Source of the DNA: Desulfovibrio sp.
Lineage (GTDB): Bacteria; Desulfobacterota; Desulfovibrionia; Desulfovibrionales; Desulfovibrionaceae
NCBI GenBank assembly: GCA_003512875.1
Contig: DONZ01000026.1
Coordinates: forward strand, 1 to 14,128
Reading direction: 5' to 3'
Length of the DNA: 14,128 nucleotides
Positions 7,255-13,390 of the stretch are shown here, one piece after another. The notes beneath the pieces were generated by a model. That model saw only the letters and a program-made list of their open reading frames with translations, was not told the DNA's origin and did not search any database. Made by a program: the position numbers and the translations under genes. Each line of letters opens with the position of its first letter. Position 1 is the stretch's first letter.

Positions 7255-7855
7255 CGTATTGAAATCCATCGGTTCACAAAACTTTATTCTCCCCTGTCCC
7301 ATTGTTTTGGTCGGTTCTTATCATGACTCCTCTGGCGGCGATAAAATTCCCAATATCATGACCGCCGCATGGAGCTGCCCTTGTTCGGCTCAGCCTCCAG
7401 CCCTTGCGGTCGCCGTACGCGGAAGCAGACAGACCCATAAGGATATTCTCAAACATAAAGCGTTCACCCTCAGCATTCCGGATACGAAAATTCTTCCCGA
7501 AGTCGATTATTGCGGTATTTTTTCCGTCACCCAAGAAAACAAATTCGAAAGGACGAAACTTACCCCTGTCACTGCCGAACATGTTGACGCACCCTATGTG
7601 CAGGAATGCCCCGTTGTGATTGAACTCACCCTGATAAAAACCTGCGATGTGGGCACGCATACCCTTTTTATCGGGGAAATCATGGACGTAAAAATCCGAG
7701 AATCCGCTCTCAATGCGGAAGGACTGCCCGATCCCGAAAAATTGGACGTTCTTGCTTATGTGCCCATGCTCCGCGAATACCGGGGACTTGGAGAATTTAA
7801 AGCAAAAGCTTTCGGCATCGGCAAAACCATTGTCGCCAGCAACGTATCAAATTAA
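7241..7855 (+). CDS. Flavoredoxin-like flavin reductase (FMN-binding)
   Basis: This 204-residue protein belongs to the flavin-reductase-like split-barrel family that includes flavoredoxin of Desulfovibrio gigas. These proteins bind FMN and pass electrons or reduce free flavin in the cytoplasm. The diagnostic stretch is FILPCPIVLVGSY (15-27), PNIMTAAWSCPCSAQPPALAVAVRGSRQTHKDILKH with the TAAW flavin-binding turn, and FTLSIPDTKILPEVDYCGIFS. VIELTLIKTCDVGTHTLFIGEI forms the later barrel strand. The start is fixed by AAGGAG 7 bases ahead, giving a 14-base overlap with the transglycosylase gene. It is the last gene of the plus-strand cluster. The next gene converges 7 bases downstream with no clear terminator between. 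Whether it acts in electron transfer or flavin supply cannot be told. Confidence 0.83.
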   Translation: MSETDVLKSIGSQNFILPCPIVLVGSYHDSSGGDKIPNIMTAAWSCPCSAQPPALAVAVRGSRQTHKDILKHKAFTLSIPDTKILPEVDYCGIFSVTQENKFERTKLTPVTAEHVDAPYVQECPVVIELTLIKTCDVGTHTLFIGEIMDVKIRESALNAEGLPDPEKLDVLAYVPMLREYRGLGEFKAKAFGIGKTIVASNVSN

Positions 7856-7862
7856 AAAATAA

Positions 7863-9227
7863 TCATTCAAAATGAGGAATGAACGAATACGTGATGGCGA
7901 ATAATCTGTCAAGAATTTGCTCGCGTTCTTCATCAGTAGCGGTTTTGCATATTTCCACAAGCATTTGCGTTCCGTAACACGGGGCTTGCGTGGACCACAA
8001 ATCAGCACCTTCAATCAAATGATAACGGGCTTTTTCTTCGCCTAATTGCTTATACAAATCCTGCGGCTGAAATTCCGGCGTATTGAAATAATCTTTTTCA
8101 AGACCGACAATGCAAAATTTCAAATCCGTATCTTGTATTTGTTTCAAATCAAAAAACATGGTTAAAGCAGGTGAAACAAAAATAAACCGCTTGAACCTCG
8201 TATCAACATAGGTATACTGGGTAGGCAGAGGCGGCAGATACGGAATCAGAAAAGGCGGTTCATAAATATACGCTGACAAGTTGGGATTATTCCGTTTCGA
8301 CCATTTCACCTGAAAATCCAAAACAGTATGCACTTCCTGCAAAATTTCGTTTTTGGAATCAAGGGCATTATAAAAAAACAAATTTTCCAAGTTTTGTATT
8401 TCGACAGAACGCTGCAAACCCAAAGCGAAATTTTGCACTTGCGCTTTTATCGGATACTGGCAAAAAAGATTTTTTTTCAGCCTTGTCACGTCAAATGTCC
8501 ACAGCGAATTGTAATCAGACTCTATGCTTTCAAAATCATCGCAATACGTCAGCCAACGATTTGCGGAAAGTTCTCCTCCCGCGAGCAAAAGCCCTGCCGT
8601 TCCTCCGCTGCCAAAGCCCATAAAGGTAATTTTGCCGCTGTCAATGAAACGTGAAAACGTTTTATCCATCAATAACAAGTCAACAGCCAAAGAACACTGC
8701 TTGGCGCGCTGATACATCGATTTTGCGGAATAAAAAATACGCATGTTATGGACATTGTCCTCGCTGTGCATGGGCACGGCGACAATATAGCCCTGCTTTA
8801 CCAACAACTCCGCCAAGGTGTGGCAACTATACCGGGTCAAACCGGAAGCGTGCGAAATGACAAGCAAGGGATATTTTTTATAAGGGATAGGAACGGCGTC
8901 CAGCTGCGCTTGCAGCTCTTTTTTGGGCAATTTGTTGATTTCGGCATTTTTCCTGATTTTTTCGTGTTCCCGCAAAGAAGGTCCCGCGATTTCATCGTCG
9001 ACAATACGGAACATAGGGGCGTTTTTGGCGACAAAAACATGGTATTCGTCCATAACATAGTCACGTTCTTCACTGCGGGTCGGATACCAAACCCCCACAT
9101 CAAGCCGTACATTTTCCCTTGAGTTCCAAGTGGAAATGGAGCGATATCCAACATGAATCTCTTCCCTTGCCTCACAAGGAAAAACCAAACCGAAAAGAAA
9201 AAATATCACATAAAAATAATAATGCAT
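7863..9227 (-). CDS. Exported alpha/beta-hydrolase-fold protein with degenerate catalytic site
   Basis: This 454-residue protein has a signal peptide (MHYYFYVIFFLFGLVFPCEA) cleaved near residue 20. It resembles predicted dienelactone hydrolases and PAF-acetylhydrolase-like proteins: VRLDVGVWYPT (40-50), YPLLVISHASG (119-129), LAELLVKQGYIVAVPMH (138-154), then a nucleophile-elbow region and a C-terminal cap. The elbow reads MGFGSGGTAG (203-212) where relatives have GHSFGG, so Gly206 occupies the serine position and Ser207 is one residue later. Near the C-terminus, GADLWST (407-413) stands where relatives carry a catalytic His in GADH or GAGH. The substrate is unknown, and it may be a binding protein rather than an enzyme. 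GAGGA 6 bases before the ATG supports the start. It converges on the flavoredoxin gene and diverges from rpsF. Confidence 0.75.
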   Translation of the reverse strand: MHYYFYVIFFLFGLVFPCEAREEIHVGYRSISTWNSRENVRLDVGVWYPTRSEERDYVMDEYHVFVAKNAPMFRIVDDEIAGPSLREHEKIRKNAEINKLPKKELQAQLDAVPIPYKKYPLLVISHASGLTRYSCHTLAELLVKQGYIVAVPMHSEDNVHNMRIFYSAKSMYQRAKQCSLAVDLLLMDKTFSRFIDSGKITFMGFGSGGTAGLLLAGGELSANRWLTYCDDFESIESDYNSLWTFDVTRLKKNLFCQYPIKAQVQNFALGLQRSVEIQNLENLFFYNALDSKNEILQEVHTVLDFQVKWSKRNNPNLSAYIYEPPFLIPYLPPLPTQYTYVDTRFKRFIFVSPALTMFFDLKQIQDTDLKFCIVGLEKDYFNTPEFQPQDLYKQLGEEKARYHLIEGADLWSTQAPCYGTQMLVEICKTATDEEREQILDRLFAITYSFIPHFE

Positions 9228-9312
9228 ATCCAGTCCTCAATACGATAAGCCAACCTATCAAAAACTTAATTTTTTTTCAATCGGCAAAAGAGCGGTTTCA
9301 TAAATCTTTTGC

Positions 9313-9341
9313 TTGACTTAATAATCAAGACAGCCTATAAA
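9313..9341 (+). promoter_or_regulatory. Sigma-70 promoter of the rpsF operon
   Basis: TTGACT (9313-9318), a 17-base spacer and TATAAA (9336-9341) give five of six matches in each hexamer. The transcript would start near 9348, about 50 bases before rpsF. This is the clearest promoter in the window. Confidence 0.85.
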
Positions 9342-9351
9342 TACCGCTCAA

Positions 9352-9389
9352 CCTTGCCTTTACAGAAGTAAAGGCCATAGACCGAAAGG
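9352..9389 (+). promoter_or_regulatory. rpsF leader hairpin fitting the S6:S18 autoregulatory motif
   Basis: An 8-pair perfect stem GCCTTTAC/GTAAAGGC (9356-9363 with 9368-9375, loop AGAA) sits above an outer CCTT/AAGG helix (9352-9355 with 9386-9389). On the 3' side the two are separated by a 10-base bulge (9376-9385) that contains CCG at 9382-9384. The outer helix includes part of the rpsF SD AAAGGAG (9385-9391). The known S6:S18-binding leader motif has the same plan, with a CCG in an asymmetric bulge that mimics the 16S rRNA site. Binding would therefore hide the SD and repress the operon. Confidence 0.7.
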
Positions 9390-9397
9390 AGAGTACT

Positions 9398-9703
9398 ATG
9401 CGTAAAATGGAAACACTCGTGCTTTTCTCCCCGGAACTGACCGTGGAACAGCGCGAACAAGCCATTGCCACTCTTAGCGAAGTCATCGACCGTGAAGGCG
9501 GCAAACTTCTTTTAGTGGACCAATGGGGAATGAAAGATTTGGCTTACCCCGTGCGTAAGCAAATGCGCGGATTTTATGTTCGTTTTGAGTATAACGCACC
9601 TAATCAGCTTGTTGCGGAACTTGAACGTATTATCCGTATCCAAGACAATATTTTCAAATTTATTACAGTTCGCTTAAGCGATCAAGCAGAGGAGGTTGCA
9701 TAA
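9398..9703 (+). CDS. rpsF: Ribosomal protein S6
   Basis: This is a 101-residue S6, which binds the central domain of 16S rRNA as a pair with S18 in the platform of the small subunit. The sequence shows the family pattern: [11 protein letters not shown] (4-14), an alpha helix with [39 protein letters not shown], and [18 protein letters not shown] at the end. AAAGGAG stands 6 bases before the ATG and may be controlled by the leader hairpin. Its stop overlaps the rpsR start in TAATG. The acidic end QAEEVA is short and not a long poly-Glu tail as in E. coli. Confidence 0.97.
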   Translation: MRKMETLVLFSPELTVEQREQAIATLSEVIDREGGKLLLVDQWGMKDLAYPVRKQMRGFYVRFEYNAPNQLVAELERIIRIQDNIFKFITVRLSDQAEEVA

Positions 9704-9966
9704 TGGCTTTCCGTAAAAAATTCGCACCTCGCCGCAAATTCTGCCGTTTCTGTGCCGACAAGGATCTTCCTCTTGATTACAAACGTCCGGATATTTTGCG
9801 TGACTTCATTACTGAACGCGGTAAAATTGTTGCCCGCCGCATTACCGGCACTTGCGCAAAACACCAGCGCCAGCTTACAACAGAAATCAAACGTGCCCGT
9901 CAAATGGCGCTTCTTTTCTACACCACTGCTCACTCCAGTGATGTTAAAAAGAAAACCAACATATAA
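9703..9966 (+). CDS. rpsR: Ribosomal protein S18
   Basis: This is an 87-residue S18, partner of S6 in the platform of the 30S subunit. The conserved core is present: [58 protein letters not shown]. It has a CxxC (C14, C17) plus C51 and H54, a set able to bind zinc and matching the cysteine-containing form of S18. A GAGGAGG lies 7 bases ahead inside the end of rpsF, and the ATG shares the A of the rpsF stop, so production is coupled to S6. Confidence 0.97.
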   Translation: MAFRKKFAPRRKFCRFCADKDLPLDYKRPDILRDFITERGKIVARRITGTCAKHQRQLTTEIKRARQMALLFYTTAHSSDVKKKTNI

Positions 9967-9982
9967 GGTAGGAGAGTAGATT

Positions 9983-10462
9983 ATGAAACTTATTCTTCGT
10001 GCCGACATTGAAAATTTAGGTCATTTGGGCGACATTGTCGAAGTAAAACCGGGATACGGACGCAACTATCTTATCCCTCAAGATTTGGCGATGCTCGCAA
10101 CTCCTGCGAACCTCCGCGCATTTGAACTTGAAAGAAAAAAACTTCAAGCCCGTATGGATGAAATCCGTGCTGCAGCCAGCGTTCTTGCTGAAAAACTTCA
10201 AGATTTCGTTCTTACCATTGAAATGCGTGTGGGTGAAAACGATAAGCTTTACGGTTCAGTCACAACTTCCATGATTGGCGAACTTTTGAACGAACAAGGC
10301 ATTGAAATAGACCGTCACCACATTCTGCTTGACGGCGCTATCCGCACTCTCGGTGAACACGTTGTCCGTGCAAGACTGCATACCGACATTATTCCGACTT
10401 TCACCGTGAAAGTTGTTTCTGAAGACAAATCCCACTTGGGTGAAGAAGCAGCAGCTGAATAA
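9983..10462 (+). CDS. rplI: Ribosomal protein L9
   Basis: This is a 159-residue L9 of the large subunit, which binds 23S rRNA near the L1 stalk and extends from the ribosome. The N-terminal domain has LILRADIENLGHLGDIVEVKPGYGRNYLIPQDLAM, the family signature. It is followed by the long connecting helix (about 40-75) and the C-terminal domain with LYGSVTTSMIGELL and KVVSED. AGGAG precedes the ATG. The gap to rpsR is 16 bases, and a strong terminator follows, closing the rpsF-rpsR-rplI operon. Confidence 0.97.
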   Translation: MKLILRADIENLGHLGDIVEVKPGYGRNYLIPQDLAMLATPANLRAFELERKKLQARMDEIRAAASVLAEKLQDFVLTIEMRVGENDKLYGSVTTSMIGELLNEQGIEIDRHHILLDGAIRTLGEHVVRARLHTDIIPTFTVKVVSEDKSHLGEEAAAE

Positions 10463-10481
10463 GCTTGCCGAAATTCTTTTG

Positions 10482-10512
10482 AAAGGTCCACTGTTTAAAG
10501 TGGACTTTTTTT
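10482..10512 (+). terminator. Intrinsic terminator of the rpsF-rpsR-rplI operon
   Basis: GTCCACT (10486-10492) pairs exactly with AGTGGAC (10499-10505). A-T pairs extend the stem outward, with a 6-base loop and seven T at 10506-10512. It sits 24 bases past the rplI stop. Confidence 0.9.
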
Positions 10513-10523
10513 ATACCCGTTTT

Positions 10524-10551
10524 TTTACAACAATTCAACCATAGTTAAAAT
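10524..10551 (+). promoter_or_regulatory. Possible promoter of the Nudix gene
   Basis: TTTACA (10524-10529), 16 bases and TAAAAT (10546-10551) give five matches in each hexamer. Its start point near 10558 would lie past the first ATG (10552). If real, translation would begin at ATG 10570. Confidence 0.35.
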
Positions 10552-10968
10552 ATGACACATTCTGACCCCATGGACACAAAAAAGATATTTAATATTGTTG
10601 CCGCTTTTATTTACGAACAAAACAGATTTTTAATCTGCCAACGCCCGAAAACAAAAGCACGCGCTTTGCTTTGGGAATTTGCAGGGGGAAAGGTCGAACA
10701 AGGCGAAAGCCATATCCAAGCTTTAAAGCGGGAATGTATGGAAGAACTCGCCATTGAAGTCGAGCCAAGCGGTTTATTCTATCAAAATTCCCATGAATAC
10801 GAAGATATCATTGTCAATCTTTTCATCTATCACACAAAAATAATCAAAGGTCCGGTTCAAAAGCTCGAACACGAAGATATTCGATGGATCAGTTCCGAAG
10901 AAATCGATAACTACGCTTTTTGTCCGGCAGACAAGGAAGTTTTGGAAATCATCAAACAAAACTATTGA
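10552..10968 (+). CDS. MutT/NudG-like Nudix hydrolase
   Basis: This Nudix-family pyrophosphohydrolase probably cleans oxidised or non-canonical nucleoside triphosphates such as 8-oxo-dGTP from the pool. The 138-residue protein has a Nudix box at 46-68, GGKVEQGESHIQALKRECMEELAI. It keeps Gly46, Glu52, Arg60-Glu61 and Glu64-Glu65. The late glycine is Ala67, a substitution tolerated in several relatives. QRPKTKARALLWEFAGGK before the box is typical of MutT and NudG. The start is uncertain because neither ATG 10552 nor ATG 10570 has an SD. The shorter form (132 residues) is nearer to MutT's usual length. The gene stands alone between two terminators. Confidence 0.87.
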   Translation: MTHSDPMDTKKIFNIVAAFIYEQNRFLICQRPKTKARALLWEFAGGKVEQGESHIQALKRECMEELAIEVEPSGLFYQNSHEYEDIIVNLFIYHTKIIKGPVQKLEHEDIRWISSEEIDNYAFCPADKEVLEIIKQNY

Positions 10969-11027
10969 TAAAACCGACTCAGGCGCCAATAAACATTGCT
11001 TGCTGCAAAGTGAAAAGTCCTGCTTTC

Positions 11028-11052
11028 AAAAAAAAGCAGCTATCCGCTTTTT
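11028..11052 (-). terminator. Possible terminator after the nitroreductase gene
   Basis: On the minus strand AAAAAGC (11052-11046) pairs with GCTTTTT (11037-11031) around an 8-base loop, and the T run continues to 11028. The stem has only two G-C pairs, so the call is weak. Confidence 0.35.
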
Positions 11053-11071
11053 GCAATATGTTGCTTTTCCC

Positions 11072-11100
11072 GCTGACACAATAAAAATCAGCTTTTTTTT
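11072..11100 (+). terminator. Terminator of the Nudix gene, overlapping the nitroreductase stop
   Basis: GCTGA (11072-11076) pairs with TCAGC (11088-11092) around an 11-base A-rich loop, followed by eight T (11093-11100). The last two T belong to the TTA that is the nitroreductase stop codon on the other strand. The stem is short. Confidence 0.55.
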
Positions 11101-11620
11101 ACCATTTTTCAAGGTGTATCCGTTCCGGCTTGAAATTATCGGTGCTATTTTTCTTTTCCCCTTTATAACCGACAGGCAAAACCGCAAAAGGAACAACATC
11201 TTCGGGTAAAGACAGCAACTCCCTCAAACCGCCGACCCGTTCCGCAACCGGATATATTCCCAGCCAAACCGAACCAAGCTCCAAATCATCTTCACCTTTT
11301 ATGCTTTCAACAGCTAAAAGCATGTTTTGCACACAAGCCGAACAATCTTGCACCCAAAAGCCCTTAAAAATCTCCCGTGACAGATTTGCACAAACAACAA
11401 CCGCAGCATTAACCATTTTCAAACATTGAGAATAGGAATGAAATTCCGTTATTTTCCGTAACGTATTCCTGTTTCTGATCACGACAAATTCCCATGGCTG
11501 GCTGTTTCCGGAGGAAGGCGCCTGCATTCCCGCCCGAATGATTTTTTCAATAATCTCATCGGTTACAGTACGGGGTGAAAACTGCCGTATGCTTTTTCTT
11601 TTATAAATAATATCAAGCAT
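11099..11620 (-). CDS. Nitroreductase-family FMN oxidoreductase
   Basis: This 173-residue enzyme uses FMN and NAD(P)H to reduce nitro compounds, quinones or other electron acceptors in the cytoplasm. The N-terminus has the FMN-binding RKSIRQFSP (8-16) and APSSGNSQPWEFVVI (34-48). The middle has WVQDCSACVQNMLLA, and the late GSVWLGIYP and VLPVGYKGE strands are typical of the smaller nitroreductases. AGGAAA precedes ATG 11620. It follows the MATE exporter gene by 39 bases on the same strand, so they probably share a transcript. A joint role in handling redox-active or toxic compounds is possible but unproven. The natural substrate cannot be read from the sequence. Confidence 0.87.
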   Translation of the reverse strand: MLDIIYKRKSIRQFSPRTVTDEIIEKIIRAGMQAPSSGNSQPWEFVVIRNRNTLRKITEFHSYSQCLKMVNAAVVVCANLSREIFKGFWVQDCSACVQNMLLAVESIKGEDDLELGSVWLGIYPVAERVGGLRELLSLPEDVVPFAVLPVGYKGEKKNSTDNFKPERIHLEKW

Positions 11621-11659
11621 AAAATTTTTCCTACCATATCATAAAAAATAATTTCAGCA

Positions 11660-13015
11660 TCAATCTGCATGGATAAGGCTTTTTTTCGCCCATTTTTGGC
11701 TTGCCCAATGGCGCCAGATGAAAACAGCCCGCAAACATTCGTCGGCAGCGAAACAAATCCACATGCCGACAAGCCCGTATCCCAAATACAAACCGAAAAC
11801 ATAAGCGCCGAGCGTTGCGACTCCCCACATGACGATAACCCCGACCACGAACGCAAATTCAGGATTGCCGACGGCGCTTAACATCCTGCCGCCTAAAATA
11901 TTCACCGCCCTGCCCACCTCAAGCACAACATCTATCCACAAAATAGTCAAACAAAGGGCGATAATATTCGCATTATCAGTAAGCAGCGGCATGACCCGCC
12001 CCCCGGCTAAAGCCAAGCAGAACGACAATGCGACAGACACGGAAACAGCTATTTTCAAGCTGAAGCTTCCAAGCTTCAAAGCCGCATCTTTACGTTTCCT
12101 GCCCGCCAACTGCCCTACGATAATGGCGGACGCCTGCCCTAACGATAGAGAGAATAAAAAAATAAAGGTAATGATGTTGACAAGATAGGTCCGCGCCGCC
12201 AACGCTTCCGTACCCAGTTTATTCACAAGATACACGATAACGGTTTGGGAAAGACTGTAAGAAAACATTTCCCCGGCTCCCGGCAGACCGATTTTCATAA
12301 TTTTGCGTAATTTATCCATGGGAAACGGAAACATGTTCCTGAAAATGGAATCACGGACCTTCTGCCGTTTAATCGCGTAAAAAAGCAAACTGCACGCGAC
12401 AACGCGGCTAAAAACAGTTGAAATGGCAGCCCCCTGCACCCCGAGTTCCGGAAAACCGAATTTCCCGAAAATCAACACATAGTTGCCAAAAATATTTAAA
12501 ATATTTGCAACAACGGAAACATACATGGGATAGCGCGCCAGGTTGCAGCTCCGCATAATGCCCGAATAGGTCATATTCATACAAACAAGAATGGAAAAAC
12601 CGCCCGCAATTTCAAAATAAACGGTGGCATTGTCAACCAATTCCGCTCTGGTATCCAAAAAAACAATCAATTCCGGCGTAAAAAACGTAAAAAATATTCC
12701 GGTCACAATACCCACAAAAATATTATATGCGACAGCGGCGGAAATGGTTTTTACAAAACCGTGCTCATCTTTCGCCCCGATATATTGCGAACAAACAACA
12801 GTCACCCCCATCACGCCGATCATGAAAACCATATACACCAGCATAAGGACTTGGTTTGCAAGCCCGACAGCCGCAACAGCGGAATCTGAAACCCGGCTTA
12901 GCATGAAAACATCAACAAACCCCGCCAGCATGATAAGCAGCGTTTCAATAAAAATAGGAAAAGTAAGCGCGATTAATTGCCTTCTGATATCAAGGCGCTG
13001 AATTATAGATTCCAT
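11660..13015 (-). CDS. MATE-family multidrug/Na+ (or H+) antiporter
   Basis: This is a 451-residue inner-membrane exporter of the MATE family, which expels cationic drugs or metabolites in exchange for Na+ or H+. About twelve hydrophobic segments form two similar halves. The first half starts TFPIFIETLLIMLAGFVDVFMLSRVSDSAVAAVG, a standard MATE TM1. The second starts IGLPGAGEMFSYSLSQTVIVYLVNKLGTEALAA, the equivalent of the first repeat. GVMGVTVVCSQYIGA and SLGQASAIIVGQLAG are the paired TM3-like motifs. I chose ATG 13015 because GAGG lies 5 bases ahead; ATG 13054 sits within the putative promoter. The nitroreductase gene follows 39 bases downstream. Confidence 0.92.
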   Translation of the reverse strand: MESIIQRLDIRRQLIALTFPIFIETLLIMLAGFVDVFMLSRVSDSAVAAVGLANQVLMLVYMVFMIGVMGVTVVCSQYIGAKDEHGFVKTISAAVAYNIFVGIVTGIFFTFFTPELIVFLDTRAELVDNATVYFEIAGGFSILVCMNMTYSGIMRSCNLARYPMYVSVVANILNIFGNYVLIFGKFGFPELGVQGAAISTVFSRVVACSLLFYAIKRQKVRDSIFRNMFPFPMDKLRKIMKIGLPGAGEMFSYSLSQTVIVYLVNKLGTEALAARTYLVNIITFIFLFSLSLGQASAIIVGQLAGRKRKDAALKLGSFSLKIAVSVSVALSFCLALAGGRVMPLLTDNANIIALCLTILWIDVVLEVGRAVNILGGRMLSAVGNPEFAFVVGVIVMWGVATLGAYVFGLYLGYGLVGMWICFAADECLRAVFIWRHWASQKWAKKSLIHAD

Positions 13016-13020
13016 AAAAA

Positions 13021-13024
13021 CCTC
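13021..13024 (-). promoter_or_regulatory. Shine-Dalgarno that sets the MATE start
   Basis: GAGG on the minus strand stands 5 bases before ATG 13015 and favours it over the in-frame ATG at 13054. Confidence 0.6.
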
Positions 13025-13036
13025 ATTCAAATTCTT

Positions 13037-13065
13037 ATGATAATGCAATATCAATATCTTTTCAA
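13037..13065 (-). promoter_or_regulatory. Sigma-70 type promoter for the MATE-nitroreductase pair
   Basis: On the minus strand TTGAAA (13065-13060), 17 bases and TATCAT (13042-13037) give five of six matches in each hexamer. The start would be near 13030, a leader of about 15 bases that still contains the GAGG. Confidence 0.6.
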
Positions 13066-13158
13066 GGATTTATTATTTAATAATTACTTATGATACCAAT
13101 ATGTTACAGTTTGTTTATTCAAATTTTTATTTGTCTTTCAAAGATTTTTTCAAAATCA

Positions 13159-13176
13159 CAAGAAAAATTTTTCTTG
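13159..13176. repeat. 18-base perfect palindrome between the MATE promoter and tRNA-Leu
   Basis: CAAGAAAAATTTTTCTTG is its own reverse complement over 18 bases with no spacer. It lies about 94 bases upstream of the MATE -35 and about 57 bases before tRNA-Leu. It could be an operator for a dimeric regulator or merely A/T-rich symmetry. Confidence 0.5.
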
Positions 13177-13185
13177 AAAAATAAC

Positions 13186-13213
13186 TTGCAAAATATGCGA
13201 TTATGTATTAAAT
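13186..13213 (+). promoter_or_regulatory. Possible promoter of tRNA-Leu and tig
   Basis: TTGCAA (13186-13191), 16 bases and TTAAAT (13208-13213) are four-of-six matches each. They are placed so that transcription begins near 13220, just ahead of the tRNA. The match is weak, but no better one is seen. Confidence 0.35.
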
Positions 13214-13233
13214 AATCCTTTGCAATTTGCTTT

Positions 13234-13318
13234 GCGAGAGTGGCGGAATTGGTAAACGCACTAGACTTAGGATCTAGCGGAGCATTCCTTAAGAGTTCGA
13301 GTCTCTTCTCTCGTACCA
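13234..13318 (+). tRNA. tRNA-Leu (anticodon UAG)
   Basis: This is an 85-base class II tRNA with all arms visible. The acceptor GCGAGAG/CTCTCGT closes with a G1-U72 pair. The D arm is GCG...CGC. The anticodon stem is CTAGA/TCTAG with loop CTTAGGA, giving anticodon TAG at 13268-13270. The long variable arm lies at about 13278-13289. The T arm is AAGAG-TTCGAGT-CTCTT. Discriminator A and an encoded CCA (13316-13318) complete it. UAG reads CUN leucine codons. Confidence 0.96.
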
Positions 13319-13351
13319 TTAAATTCTTTGACCGGTCGAAGGCTCCAAAGA

Positions 13352-13370
13352 GTGCCACCTCTTCCGGCAC
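13352..13370 (+). other. Small hairpin between tRNA-Leu and tig
   Basis: GTGCC (13352-13356) pairs with GGCAC (13366-13370) around a 9-base pyrimidine-rich loop, with no T run after it. It may mark the processing region of a joint tRNA-tig transcript; its function is unknown. Confidence 0.35.
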
Positions 13371-13390
13371 AATATATAAGGAGTCCCAGA

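Noticed and set aside
10687..10758. Nudix box with Ala in place of the late Gly
   Set aside because: The metal-binding Glu residues and Arg are intact, and this glycine varies among active Nudix enzymes.
13234..13318. tRNA-Leu as a phage or island attachment site
   Set aside because: No integrase gene and no second copy of the tRNA 3' end is seen in the window, and tig follows directly.
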